Shown: positions 48,004 to 59,839, numbered from the stretch's first letter. The stretch: DNA of 64,000 nt from Littorina saxatilis (GCF_037325665.1 NC_090260.1:54734628-54798627), one strand, 5' to 3'. Made by a program: numbers and translations. Notes: generated by a model not told the origin, from the sequence alone.

Positions 48004-48390
48004 TTGCTTGTTTGCTTTGACACAAACTGCATCTTTGTTTCTTGACCAGTACTCTTGATTTTGGTCCCGTTGTGTTCCTAAGACTCCTTTGACATCAGGC
48101 TCACTGTGTATAATTGGATCAAACACGTGATAACCGCTAATGAATAAATGAGTAATTCGTTTTTACATTTAGTCAAGTTTTGACTAAATGTTTTAACATA
48201 GAGGGGGAATCGAAACGAGGGTCGTTGTGTATGTGTGTGCATGTGTGCGTGCTTGTGTGCGTGCGTGTAGAGCGATTCAGACCAAACTACTGGACCGATC
48301 TTTATGAAATTTGACATGAGAGTTCCTGGGAATGATAACCCCGAACGTTTTTTCCTTTTTTTGATAAATACCTTTGATGACGTCATATCC
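48004..48390. repeat. Local duplication, second unit
   Basis: Matches 46929-47352 closely, about 1075 bases downstream, and continues without a break into the complete copy G. Confidence 0.9.
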
Positions 48391-48941
48391 GGCTTTTTGT
48401 AAAAGTTGAGGCGGCACTGTCACGCCCACATTTTTCAATCAAATTTATTGAAATTTTGGCCAAGCAATCTTCGACAAAGGCCGGACTTCGGTATTGCATT
48501 TCAGCTTGGTGGCTTAAAAATTAATTAATGACTTTGGTCATTAAAAATCTGGAAATTGTAATTTTTTTATGTTTTTCTAAAACGATCCAAATTTACGTTC
48601 ATCTTATTTTCCATCATTAAATTTTCGAAATCAATTTAAAAACACTTTCATCTTATTCTTATTCCTTGTCGGTTCCTGATTCCAAAAACATATGGATATG
48701 ATATGTTTGGATTAAACACAAGCTCAGAAAGTTAAAACAAAGAGAGGTACAGAAAAGCGTGCTATCCTTCTCAGTGCAACTACTACCCCGCTCTTCTTGT
48801 CAATTTCACTGTCTTTGCCGTGAGCGGTGGACTGACGATGCTACGAGTATACGGTCTTGCTGCGTTGCATTGCGTTCAGTTTCATTCTGTGAGTTCGACA
48901 GCTACTTGACTAAATGTTGTATTTTCGCCTTACGCGACTTG
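48165..48941 (-). repeat. ~850-bp family, copy G
   Basis: Reverse orientation, ACATTTAGTCAAGTTTTGAC to TTACGCGACTTG, with an internal deletion of about 100 bases near 48615 relative to copies C and D. Confidence 0.9.
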
Positions 48942-48951
48942 TTTCCAATTA

Positions 48952-49235
48952 AGGTACATACAGCGACTAATTGGAACCTGGCAGTGAGGATAGTTGGTCT
49001 TCATCCTTATGAACTCGTCTACGTATGTTTGGTTTTAATTATTTGCAAGAGGATGCACATATTTCGGAAAATATGAAATGCAAATGGCCGTCATAATGAA
49101 TATTTTGTCGATATCTACTTCCTCTAGCAGATAATCAAAACCGAACATACGTAGACGGGTACCTAAGGATGAAGACCAACTGGTGCGGTGATACTATCCT
49201 CACCGCCAGGTTCCAATTAGTCGCTGTATGTACCT
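48952..49235. repeat. Foldback MITE-like element, ~285 bp
   Basis: The left arm 48952-49047 (AGGTACATACAGCGACTAAT ...) and the right arm 49127-49235 are reverse complements with small differences, around an AT-rich centre. Confidence 0.85.
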
Positions 49236-49261
49236 GAATCAGAAAAAACCTACATACTTTA

Positions 49262-49380
49262 TTTATTAGTGGTTATCATGTGTTTGATCCAGTTATACAC
49301 AGTGAGTCTTATGTCAAAGGAAAGTGCAGAGTCTTAGAAACACAACGGTACCAAAATCAAGAGTATTGGTCAAGAAACAA
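49262..49380 (-). repeat. Inverted copy of the flank of copies F and G
   Basis: The reverse complement (TGACCAATACTCTTGATTTT ... TGGATCAAACACATGATAAC) matches 46970-47065 and 48045-48140. Confidence 0.85.
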
Positions 49381-50305
49381 TGACTCACAAAGCAATTGAA
49401 CAATGTGACTTCCGAATGTATTAATTGGCTTAATCTCCACCTTAATGTCAATGAGAAAAGAAATCAAAGAATCTTATGCCAAAAGTGTGCTATCATTTAG
49501 CCATTTCTATATTTGTATTGGAAATCTTACCTGCTTTACATGTCTTGTATGTTCCCGTTATGTTGTCAGTCGTTTCAGAGTTAAATAACACGTACACATT
49601 TTACAGTAAAACAGTAAAGCCATTCCAGCATAGGAAGCATCTCAAGTGTATCATATCACAAAGCAAAGATAATATACTGCTGTGTTGTGCTTCACTTTAC
49701 GCCACTAAGTCATTTACTGTCTGCAGATGTGCTTGTTTGTCTGACCCTCATAGCGCACAGCTCTCAGCAGTGTGACAAGCCAGGCCACCAAGTAATACTG
49801 CTTCAGACTTGTCGAATGATTGTAGGCGTGGTGTTTTCCCGTGGCAATGCGGTTAGCCAATCAAACTCGGAGCATTATGGCTCGTGACTCGACCCTGCTA
49901 AAACGCAGAGCACCGGACTGTTAACTGTGACTATTCTGTGTTCGTCTGCATGTTTTTGGTTTGAATAGACCGCACCCTTCCACAATACGTGTGTAGCTAG
50001 GGTAGTTAATGTAACGCCACAACTATCTACGCAGTGCGCTTTGTGTTTTTCCTCCTCCCGCTGACGTGTTCTGTGAAGGGTTAGTTAGCAGGCAACCTGT
50101 GTGTTAGCAACAGCTACGACAGTACGCAATCTGAACCAAGGGATATAACTCCGACTTGTGAACAAAACATTATTGCTAATTTAGAGTAACGAAAAGCTTC
50201 AGAATGCGTTGATCGAAAAATATGAAGTATTTACCTGTCTCAGTTAGAGTTTTTACGTAGCAACGTTTGCAGGTAAGAAGAGATACGGACGCGCTGAAGA
50301 CGCGG
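49381..50305. other. Unassigned sequence upstream of a candidate promoter
   Basis: No repeat recognised. A good donor-like CAG|GTAAGA occurs near 50273 and might end an untranslated exon. Confidence 0.35.
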
Positions 50306-50312
50306 TATAAAA
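50306..50312 (+). promoter_or_regulatory. Candidate TATA box of a host gene
   Basis: GCGGTATAAAACAG lies about 47 bases upstream of the ATG at 50353, leaving room for a transcription start about 30 bases downstream of the box. Confidence 0.45.
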
Positions 50313-50352
50313 CAGTCCCATTTACAGTGTGAGTTGTTTGACGTGTCTAAAC

Positions 50353-50405
50353 ATGGGTTGCATCGAACGTTTCATTGACGGGAAACTTAATTCGATGAGA
50401 AAAAG
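50353..50405 (+). CDS. Candidate first coding exon (MGC start), unknown protein
   Basis: ATG follows a TATA box at suitable spacing and opens MGCIERFIDGKLNSMRK, ending at the donor AAAAAG|GTATGT with two bases of the next codon. Gly at position 2 followed by Cys is the pattern of N-myristoylation plus palmitoylation, hinting at a membrane-tethered protein. No later exon was identified. Confidence 0.42.
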
Positions 50406-51438
50406 GTATGTATTATGAGATTCTTGTTATCCATAACTTCCACCGTGAACTCCAGTTTGATATTAATAATCAGGGGCCAACCATGCAACTGCAAGTAGGC
50501 AGTAATGCTAGAAGATTCTCCCTGTTTGTTTTTCTGCCTGTCTGTTTCTCTATCCTTAGCAGATTATGACATTATTCAGTTATTCTGGAGAAAAACAGAA
50601 ATGCTGGCGAAAACCCGTTTTTCCTGCAGCATTTCTGCATAATGTCATCTTTCGCCGAAGCATCGTTTTTTTCCGCAGCAAAACATTTTGCTGCAGTAAA
50701 ATTGAAATCAGGAATGCTGCAGTAAAACGGTGATGTTGTTTTACTGGACAAAAAACTTTTTCTGCAGCATTTTGTACTTGATAATTATAATTTTGGAGAC
50801 GTGAAATCCCCCTCTGTTGAGGGACTGGACTCATCCAAAATTACCCAGAAAACACTGAGCGCTATCTGGGCGGGGTTTATGTGAGCAAAAAGGGATACTT
50901 GATTCTTTAGAATAAGCCCCTTTTGGATCACCTGACATGAATTCAGAAACAAAGAAATACACCTACTAGCGCGACACACAATTTGTTTACGAATACACTA
51001 AGGGTGAAAAAAGAGGAGGGGAGGATGGTAACACATTATCCATGTAGATCGCACGGATGTTGCCCATGTGTTCGTCTTTGGTTACATTCAGGAAGTTTGA
51101 ATAGTCAAGAGGGTCTATTTTGATGAGAGTGGGCGAGACAGATAGGTTGTAATGTGAAAGGCAAGGGTTTGACGAAAACTGTTAAGTGCTTGTTCAAGCA
51201 AACTTGTGTTTGGATGAAAGTCAAGGTGTGATTTTTGACACAGCAACATTATATCCGTTCTATCATCTGCCATGTCCTTGGCCTAGGTAGTGAGGAAACA
51301 CAATGTTGAGACATGGATGAGGGGGGGGGGGACTCCTTGGAAACTGACATCACCTGTGTCTCTCAGATTCTTCACACATACTCGAGCATACACCAATAAA
51401 GTTTTACGTCTTTATCATTGACTCACTGCCCCTCCGCC
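50406..51438. other. Unassigned sequence; intron of the preceding exon if real
   Basis: Contains a self-complementary patch (50580-50785) rich in CTGCAGCAT and TTTTACTG motifs. No gene recognised. Confidence 0.35.
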
Positions 51439-51447
51439 CGTCGTCTG

Positions 51448-51543
<96 letters not shown>
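51439..51543. repeat. (CT)n microsatellite
   Basis: About 105 bases of CT immediately 5' of a truncated plus-strand LINE. Confidence 0.97.
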
Positions 51544-51546
<3 letters not shown>

Positions 51547-53200
51547 ATCGAATGATTGATATTGATGTATTGTTGTTTAATGTTGTTTTGCAGTCAGGAA
51601 AGGTTCCAACACAATGGGCTGTAGGTGAAATTATTCCATTGTACAAAAATAAAGGCTCCCAAGCTGACCCCACAAATTATAGAGGAATTACTATACTCAG
51701 TTGCTTCGGAAAACTTTTCAGTGCAATTTTAAATGCTAGGTTATCACACTTTTTGGAGAGTAATAATAAATTAGGTCAAGAACAAACAGGTTTCCGCACA
51801 GGTTTTTCAACACTAGACCATGTTTTTACTTTGCACTGTATATTATTTTTTTTCTCAACAAAAAGAAGCGACTGTTTTGTGCATTTGTAGACTATGAAAA
51901 AGCGTTTGATAAAGTTCACCATGCATTTTTATGGGAGAAATTAGTTAGTTCTGATGTTAATGGGAAGTTTTTAAAAACTGTAAGAAATATGTACGAAAAT
52001 GCCAAGTCTTGCGTTAAAGTTAATAGTGAGTGCTCTGGATATTTTCCCAGTTTGTGTGGAGTTAGACAAGGGGAAAACTTGTCACCGCTGTTTTTTGCTC
52101 TATTTTTAAATGATCTAAAGCCTTTTCTGTTGGAAAACAGTAATGGTTTACAATCTATGTCAAGGGAGGCTATTGTGGTTGGAATGGAAGATACTGATGT
52201 AAATGCTTTGTTTAAAATGTTTTTATTACTGTATGCGGATGATACTGTGATCTGCTCAGAGTCTGAAAAAAACCTGCAAGAATGTTTAAACAAAATGCAC
52301 GAATACTGTTTAAAATGGCGTCTAAATATTAATGTAAACAAAACGAAAGTTGTAGTTTTTTCCAGAGATACAATTAGAAATAAACCAGTGTTTACGTTTG
52401 ATGGCAACTTAATTGAAGTAGTGTTTGATGTAATGTACTTGGGCCTTAAAATTAATTATAATAATAAATGTTCAGTCGCACAGAAGAATCTATATGATCG
52501 TGCCTCAAGGGCAATGTTTGTTCTTTTGCGTACTTGTAGACAATTGTCACTGCCTGTGGACATACAAGTTGACCTGTTCGATAAAATGATTGCTCCAATC
52601 TTACCATATGGATGTGAGGTATGGGGTTTTGGTTCCTGCGAACTTGCTACTAAACTTCAATTACGTTTTTATAAAATTGTTTTCAAACTAAAAAAATCAA
52701 CTCCAAATGCTATGATATCTGGTGAACTTGGAAGATATCCACTAGATGTTAATATGAAATGTAGAATGCTTTGCTATTGGTTAGTCCTATGACTGATTAG
52801 TCCTATTCATGAAAATAACTTTTCAAGTATTGTGTATTGCTTTACTTATACATTGTATATCAACAAGATGATTGAATCTGATTATTTATGTTTTATTGAA
52901 AAAACCTTAAATGAAATTGGTCTCTCTGGCCTTTGGACTTTTCAAGAAAATGTTTAATATTCAAGCGCATGGTTTAAACAGAAAGTAAAAAGAAGCTTGT
53001 ATGACCAGTATCCATAAATGGTTTACAGAAATTGGAACAAAAAATATATTTTGGAATTATCGAATCTGTTACAGTTTTTCATAATCTTTTTATTTTTTTA
53101 ACATTTATTATATTAGCATATATCATGATTGTATTGATTGTATTTATTGTTCAAAATGCCCCAGGGGTTATGGACCAATAAAAACTTGACCTTGCTGTCT
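51544..53200 (+). mobile_element. 5'-truncated LINE between two (CT)n tracts
   Basis: The reverse transcriptase begins mid-domain: SGKVPTQWAVGEIIPLYKNK, NYRGITILSCFGKLF and GFRTGFSTLDHVF. After one frame break near 51845-51890 it continues DYEKAFDKVHHAFLW, GVRQGENLSPLFFALFLNDL and the catalytic LLLYADDTVICS, to SGELGRYPLDVNMKCRML at about 52790. Decayed C-terminal sequence leads to a 3' end with AATAAAAACTTGACCTTGCTG running straight into (CT)n. It belongs to the same broad group as the fragments at 10.3-13.1 kb. Clade unresolved. Confidence 0.8.
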
Positions 53201-53217
53201 CTCTCTCTTTCTCTCTC

Positions 53218-53264
<47 letters not shown>

Positions 53265-53484
53265 CTCTCTCTCTCTCTCTATCTCTCTGTATCTCTCTCT
53301 TTTTCTCTCTCTCTCTCTCTATCTGTGTCTCTCTCTCTTTTTCTCTCTTTTTTTCCCTGCCTCCTTCCCCTCTCCCTCCCTTTCGCCACCCCCCTCTCTC
53401 TCTTATTCTATTATTTTCTCTCCCTTTCTGCCCTTTTTTCAAGGTTTCTAGCTTCCTGTTTTTATGTGTCCCCCCCCCTCCCTA

Positions 53485-53527
<43 letters not shown>

Positions 53528-53540
53528 TATTCTATCATTT
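53201..53540. repeat. Compound (CT)n/(GT)n low-complexity tract
   Basis: CT runs with an embedded (GT)n at about 53227-53258 and a (CTGT)n stretch near 53490. It holds a second CT patch and no gene. Confidence 0.95.
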
Positions 53541-54014
53541 TCTCTCCCTTTCTGCCCTTTTTTTCAAGGTCTCTCTATGTATGGCACGGAATTTGTCAGT
53601 GTGCGTAAGCTAGACTGTAGGTTTGATTTCCTCAATCCAACGGTCTTGATATTCTTTGACGAATGGGTATATATGAAAACTTAATAAACAATAATGACGA
53701 CCGGAAGTCCGGACTCCGACAGGAGGTCATGGGCGATGCAAACCGCTCGCTGATTAAAATTCATTTAATTATTTGGCATAGTTTCGGAGCAGTTTTGAGC
53801 AAACCATTGCAGGTGTTTCTTAATTAATTACGGTACAGTGAATGTCCCTTGAACTTTTTGAGGTCCAAATCGTAAAAAAACTTTCCAAAATGGCGCCTTC
53901 GATAATGTATCTTTAATCAAATGGCGTGGCTATTGTGCGACCTTATTATTTGTATCGAACAACGTGGTTTGTATGACATGGCCCATAAGTTTTCTTCACA
54001 TAACATATAACATA
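53541..54014. other. Unassigned sequence
   Basis: No gene or repeat recognised. Confidence 0.4.
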
Positions 54015-54016
54015 TA

Positions 54017-55532
54017 CTGTTCAAAAAAAGAAACGCATATTTGCTACTTGCCAGATTTGTTTTATTTTTCGAAAAAATTAACAGAAAATCCAATATTTAG
54101 ATTATTTGTTTGAAATTTGGTATGGACACAGTTGAATGCACACACAGTTCATTTGCATCTTCAAATCAATCAGTCAATCAATACGATTGGGTGCCGAGGC
54201 TGTCAAGTCAGTAGGGGGTGTGACTGCCTTGAGCAGCAACAACTGCCCGGCACCTTCTGGGCATGGACTGGATCAGATGCCGGATATCTTGCTGTGGGAT
54301 GGTGTCCCACTCCTCCTGAAGTGCCTGCAATTGATCGCGGTGATTTGCCGGCGCTTCTTCTCGCCTGCGCACACGTCTGTCCAATTCATCCCAGAGGTGT
54401 TCTATCGGGTTCATGTCTGGCGACATGGATGGCCAGGGAAGCACCTGGACATGGTGGTCGGTGAGGAACTGGGTGGTGAGTCGTGCTGTGTGCGGGCGAG
54501 CGTTGTCCTGCTGGAATATGGCATCCTGGTCAGCCAGAAGAGGAAGGGCGTGTGGGCGCAGAATTTCCTCTACGTATCGCTGGGCAGTTATGCGCCCTTG
54601 GACGTGCACCAGGGTGCTCCTTCCAGCGGTATTGATCGCCCCCCACACCATGACGCCTCCACCACCATGAACGGGTGCCTCATCCACACAGTTGGGCGCG
54701 TAACGTTCGTTTACTCTCCGGTAGACCCTCCTCCGACCATCATGTCGCTGGAGCAGGAAGTAGGACTCGTCGCTGAACCACACGTGTCTCCAGTGATTCC
54801 GGACGGTCAAGCGAAGGTGCTGGTTGCCCCACTGCACTCGGTTCTGGCGATGGCGGCGGGTGAGGACAGCTCCTCTGTGAGGTCTGCGAGCTCTCAAACC
54901 AGCTTCATGCAGGCGGTTCCGCACGGTCTGGTCCGATAATCGGTGTGGCCCGGGGAGAGCCTGGACAGAAGATGAGGCCGACAGGAAACGATTCCGGAGG
55001 TGGCGGAGCCGTATGAAGCGGTCGTGAGCAGCAGTTGTCGCCCTTGGTCTTCCCGCTCGTGGCAAGTCAGCAACGGAGCCAGTGGCTTGAAACCTGACCC
55101 ACAGTCTACTGATGGTGCTCTGGGACACGTGGAAGCCTGGCGATTGCACTTTGACTTTGGCCTGCTTGTAAACGATCCAATGCAATTTGGCGGTCTTCTC
55201 TGCTCAATCGGGCCATCTTTCGTCGCTGAATTGTCGCCTGATTTCTTTGTGGCGAACAATCCGCTTTTATGGGTTTTGGAAGACATGGCGAGAGCTCAAT
55301 ATTCCCCGAGTTTCACGAGATTACACTGAAGCATGACGAGTGGTCATGCCAAATGAGCAATTTTGACATTGTAGCCACTGATAACGCATGCGTCACGTGC
55401 AGAGCTCACTTGTGGCAATGGACGAAAGGTCGACGACCAGATAAAAATGTTCTGCAGTTTGGTGGATATCCTTGTAGCCATATAACTAAATTAACCAAAT
55501 ATTACAAGCTATGCGTTTCTTTTTTTGAACAG
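54017..55532 (-). mobile_element. Tc1-family DNA transposon with identical 23-bp ends
   Basis: A 1516-bp element whose ends, CTGTTCAAAAAAAGAAACGC plus CAT, are identical over 23 bases. It is flanked by TA on both sides (54015-54016 and 55533-55534), as expected for Tc1/mariner. The transposase fills most of it on the minus strand. Confidence 0.92.
54208..55216 (-). pseudogene. Tc1 transposase (DD34E), one frame break
   Basis: From the ATG at 55216 the frame reads MARLSREDRQIALDRLQAGQ, then SQSAIAR. It shifts near 55120-55135 into the main frame: STISRLWVRFQATGSVADLP, GRPR hook-like motif, catalytic D in VWFSDESYF, second D in IFQQDNARPHTA and E in PDMNPIEHLWDEL. There are 34 residues between the last D and E, hence DD34E. 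The two N-terminal helix-turn-helix motifs straddle the break. Everything else, including the ends, is intact, so the copy was active recently. Confidence 0.88.
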
Positions 55533-55605
55533 TATAGCAATGATTGTTTTAAACGTATGGGTCGTACTCACCTCCCATCATGCCAACTGACTATAGTCCA
55601 AAACC

Positions 55606-55730
55606 TTATTCGGTGACAATTACAGAGTTATCTTCCTTCCCGTGTGTTAAATCATCTTCTCCACAATAGACCTGTATAAGAGCATCCTTCCATGTGGACA
55701 CATCCATCCCATTTACAACCTGGCTGCTTC
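55606..55730 (-). CDS. Candidate terminal exon of an unknown host gene
   Basis: The acceptor CTCTCTTTTTCCAG opens a frame SSQVVNGMDVSTWKDALIQV, then YCGEDDLTHGKEDNSVIVTE, ending at a TAA at 55606-55608. Acidic and hydrophilic; family unknown. The Tc1 transposon lies about 70 bases beyond the stop, in what would be the 3' UTR. Earlier exons should lie to the right but none was identified. Confidence 0.42.
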
Positions 55731-55737
55731 CTGGAAA

Positions 55738-56096
55738 AAGAGAGACGTTTTTGTTAAAGTATTTTGGCAGATTGACATGAACGTTAGGTACAACATTCAT
55801 TCAGCAAATAACGAACAGAACAACAAAGCAAGAAGCACTGTGCACAAAACAGCCTTTTCATTATATTTTGGGGTTGTGTTTAAGTAGAGTTTTGCTCTTA
55901 TCCAAAGTGAATGAAGATATTTAGTTGTGATTTGCAGAAAGCTGTAATGTTTCTTTTCTTTACTGCAGAACATTGGGTACAGTCTATTCCGGACAAAGAC
56001 ATGCAGTCTAATTTCAGCAGGCCATGTGCTTCTGTTGAACAAAGCTCAAGATGTGAAAGATAGCAATACAGAACTGGGTCTTTGTCCACGCAAAAT
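55738..56096. other. Unassigned sequence
   Basis: AT-rich, no gene or repeat recognised; would be intron for the minus-strand exon and 5' region for the plus-strand exon. Confidence 0.35.
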
Positions 56097-56194
56097 ATGT
56101 CGTCTGCAACTCAAACTGATATTTCACCAAATCCGGAAGTCGGACAAACCCAGGATTCCTTAGAGAAAAGGCCCGAAGTTGTAATACGTATCAG
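56097..56194 (+). CDS. Candidate first coding exon of an unknown host gene
   Basis: ATG at 56097 opens MSSATQTDISPNPEVGQTQD, then SLEKRPEVVIRI, ending at a strong donor ATCAG|GTAAGC with two bases of the next codon. The polar, Ser/Thr-rich start is typical of a soluble protein. No TATA box is seen and no later exon was identified. It lies in opposite orientation to the exon at 55606-55730 and would overlap that gene's intron. Confidence 0.45.
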
Positions 56195-57239
56195 GTAAGC
56201 TGCCTGGGTTATGGTTGGGTGTCGTTGTCATAGTTTTTTGTCACGCTATTTGTAGAGTACTTGCTCTATTGTGTGTACCGTCTTGAATATGTGTTATCCC
56301 AGCGAAGTTGGAGGTATCCCACGAGCTGTAATCAACTTGAGAAATATTCATGCCGATAATACATCATAAAGAAAGAATCTTTGTGCCCTAACGCAGGCTA
56401 CAGTTGGGGATGGAAGTTCACGAAAAATTGGGTACATAATAGAGACATCCAGATTTGCCTTCGTCAAAAGTTCGTGAGTTCCGATCTTCGCGAGTTTGTT
56501 GAAGTGGTGACGTCGCATCCCGTCACGGTCACAACTTTCCAATTTCGGTCCAGATCTACGCGAAGTTCTTCGTGCGCGTTCGTCTGCTTTTCGAAACAGT
56601 GATGACGAGTAGTGTTATTTATGACGAGTCTTTTTTATCGGAATATTCCAGACATCTGATAATGCTGGGTACACAAGCAACACTGAAACAAAATTTCTGA
56701 AAAGCAAACCACACGCGGCACTGGCAGGATATGTCGCCCGTCGACTCAAGTTCTGAGTTTTGTGTGGGTATCCGTGTTCATGCACTAGGCCTCCAAAATG
56801 AACAGTTTACAGATGCACAGTCCACAGAAGCGTCGTAAAGATATTTACACATTAACATGCTTCCATTTGAAACTTCGAGGTCGTCATCGTGGATTGACGC
56901 CCGACCAAAGCTAATTGAAGCCCGACGGAGCGAAGCGACAATACCTTGGTTACTTAGCTCTCGAACGGACGAAAATGTTAGTAATCCTGAAGCAATCCTA
57001 AACATTGACATCGTTTCATGCCCTTATCGCTGGACTTAGCGATAATATTATGTTTACAAGAAATATATTTTCCTTTCTTTCCAAACACCTTCGTGTTTCC
57101 CAGACAAGAGACAGGGTTACGAGAATTACGTCATCGACATTTACTGTGTGACGTCACCATGACGAATACAGTCTCGGCTTACTATCTAAAGAATATTTGG
57201 AGATTCACTGTCTCGGTTAGCCTATGACTGCCTCACGGA
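56195..57239. other. Unassigned sequence
   Basis: Moderately GC-rich around 56490-56590, including GTGACGTCGCATC. No confident exon. Confidence 0.35.
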
Positions 57240-58109
57240 GTAAACCTGTATACACAGTAATACAAACATAATCATTCATATTTACAACATTTTCCCTCAT
57301 AAATGACAATACAGCAGATTTTACAACATTATACTCAAGAATTCGGTTTGGCGAATTTCCAATCAAATCACATAATTATACCCTTGGTATGATAATATAT
57401 GTCTCCCGAACGTACAATATCAGTTAATACCAATACACCTCGCTGTATCCAACTTTCATAAAATAAAACTTTGCCACTGTACGTTATGCTTGCATTATTC
57501 CATAATAAAGACGTTCCAACTGTACCACGATCATAGTGGTTATTATCCAGCCAATACTTTAACACTACTTTCCAAAAGTGCAATTTCACTAGGTCTAACC
57601 CTTTAAATCTTACACTGTTTACATTCGATAAAAAAACACCATTTAAAATGCTTTCCAAAATACAAATACACCATCTTTGGGGGAAACTCCAATTATCATT
57701 TTCATTTGATGTACTCAGTTGTGAAACCAATTGTAATAAAAAAATAAATTTGCATTTGCCTAATATCGATCATTTTAGGCCACCTTTTTCAATTTCAAAA
57801 CATAAAACGTTTCTTTTCACCTTCAAAGGCCTTCCGATGACAATTTGTTTTTCGCCACAAAAATCTAAACACTAGCGTATTTACTTCATTCAAAACACAG
57901 TCAGGTAATACAAACGCTTGCATAATATACACACATTGTGAAATTAAAAACGTTTTCACGATACATATTTTCCCTAAAATACTCCCATGCGCAAATCAAT
58001 CGCTTAATATTCCTTATCCATCCAATCCAGTTATCTATTACCAAAGAACCACTCTTATCATTACAAAAATATACACCCAAAATCTTCAACTTTTTCTTCC
58101 AAACAAAAT

Positions 58110-58360
58110 GTGACCCTCCACCACGAAATGAGTCGCATGTCACCTCGCGCGGTTCTGCGCTAGGCTTAATATAAGTCCGGGGAGTGTCTGGTAACAGTGT
58201 GAGGGTCACCTTAGTCACAGGCTTATAACTCAAACAGTTTTCGCTCTTTTCTAAAACGGTTTTCACTACTGGATAGAGCATAAAAAACTCTTTAGGAAAA
58301 TGTAAAAATATGAAAATCATGCAAAGGTGACATGCGACTCATTCCGTGGTGGAGGGTCAC
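58110..58360. mobile_element. MITE with 36-bp inverted ends inside the Tx1-like LINE
   Basis: GTGACCCTCCACCACGAAAT and ATTCCGTGGTGGAGGGTCAC are mirrored ends over about 36 bases with two mismatches. AAAT flanks both sides and may be the target duplication. Length 251 bp, no coding capacity. Confidence 0.85.
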
Positions 58361-58507
58361 AAATTATAAAATGTTTCATCACAATGTTTCCTACTACCCA
58401 ACCACAGATCGCCTCAGACTTTCTCTTATGTATTCGTAAACCTGAAAACCCAGAAAAGTCATTCATTATTTCAAGTGCAAACATACATATCAATTTTATC
58501 ATTTAAA

Positions 58508-59367
58508 CAAGTCGCGTAAGGCGAAAATACAACATTTAGTCAAGCTGTCGAACTCACAGAATGAAACTGAACGCAATGCAATTTTTCAGCAGGACCGTAT
58601 ACTCGTAGCATCGTCAGTCCACCGCTCGTGGCAAAGGCAGTGAAATTGACAAGAAGAGCGGGGTAGTAGTTGCGCTGAGAAGGATAGCACGCTTTTCTGT
58701 ACCTCTCTTCGTTTTAACTTTCTGAGCGTGTTTTTAATCCAAACATATCATAATCTATATGTTTTTGGAATCAGGAACCGACAAGGAATAAGATGAACGT
58801 GTTTTTAAATTGATTTTGAAAATTTAATTTTGATAATCATTTTTATATTTTTAATTTTGAGAGCTTGTTTTTAATCCAAATATAACATATTTATATGTTT
58901 TTGGAATCAGAAAATGATGAAGAATAAGACGAACGTAAATTTGGATCGTTTTAACTTTTTTTTTTTTTTTTACAATTTTCAGATTTATAATGACCAAAGT
59001 CATTAATTAATTGTTAAGCCACCAAGCTGAAATGCAATACCAAAGTCTGGCCTTCGTCGAAGATTGCGTGGCCAAAATGTCAATCAATTTGATTGAAAAA
59101 TGAGGGTGTGACAGTGCCGCCTCATTTTACAAGAAGCCGGATATGACGTCATCAAAGGTATTTATCGAAACAAAATAAAAAAAACGTCCGGGGATATCAT
59201 TCCCAGGAACTCTCATGTCAAATTTCATAAAGATCGGTCCAGTAGTTTAGTCTGAATCGCTCTACACACACACACACGCACACACACACACACACACACA
59301 TACACCACACCCTCGTCTCGATTCCCCCCTCTACGTTAAAACATTTAGTCAAAACTTGACTAAATGT
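58508..59367 (+). repeat. ~850-bp family, copy H, inside the Tx1-like LINE
   Basis: CAAGTCGCGTAAGGCG to TTGACTAAATGT, with (CA)n at about 59263-59303. A few bases of the left end are missing relative to copy B. Confidence 0.92.
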
Positions 59368-59839
59368 AAAACAGAGTGATATCGTCTGCATACAGAGCAA
59401 TTTTGATAACGGTTACAATATCAACATTATTCCATAACAAAATTCCTCATATACGTCTACTCTGTCTTATTTTCGATTCCAACAATTCAATGGCCACTAC
59501 AAAGGCCAAACATGAAAACAGGCACCCTTGACGAATCCCGGCTTTCACATAAAAAACTCAGACAACCATCCACAATACTGCACAGAGTTATAACCGTGTC
59601 GATTATTAACACATTCACCCACTGAACACATTCTGGCCCAAACCCGAATTTTTGAAAGGCTTTTATAATAAACTATGTTGAAATACTATCAAACGCTTGA
59701 ACACAGTCAATTGCGACTACTAGACTAGGTTGATTTAACTCGTGTGACTGTTCGATTACATCATCAATTAACCTTAAAATAGTAGACACTTTTCTGCCTT
59801 TACTATATATCCGACTTGATCTTTCTGAACAATATCACC

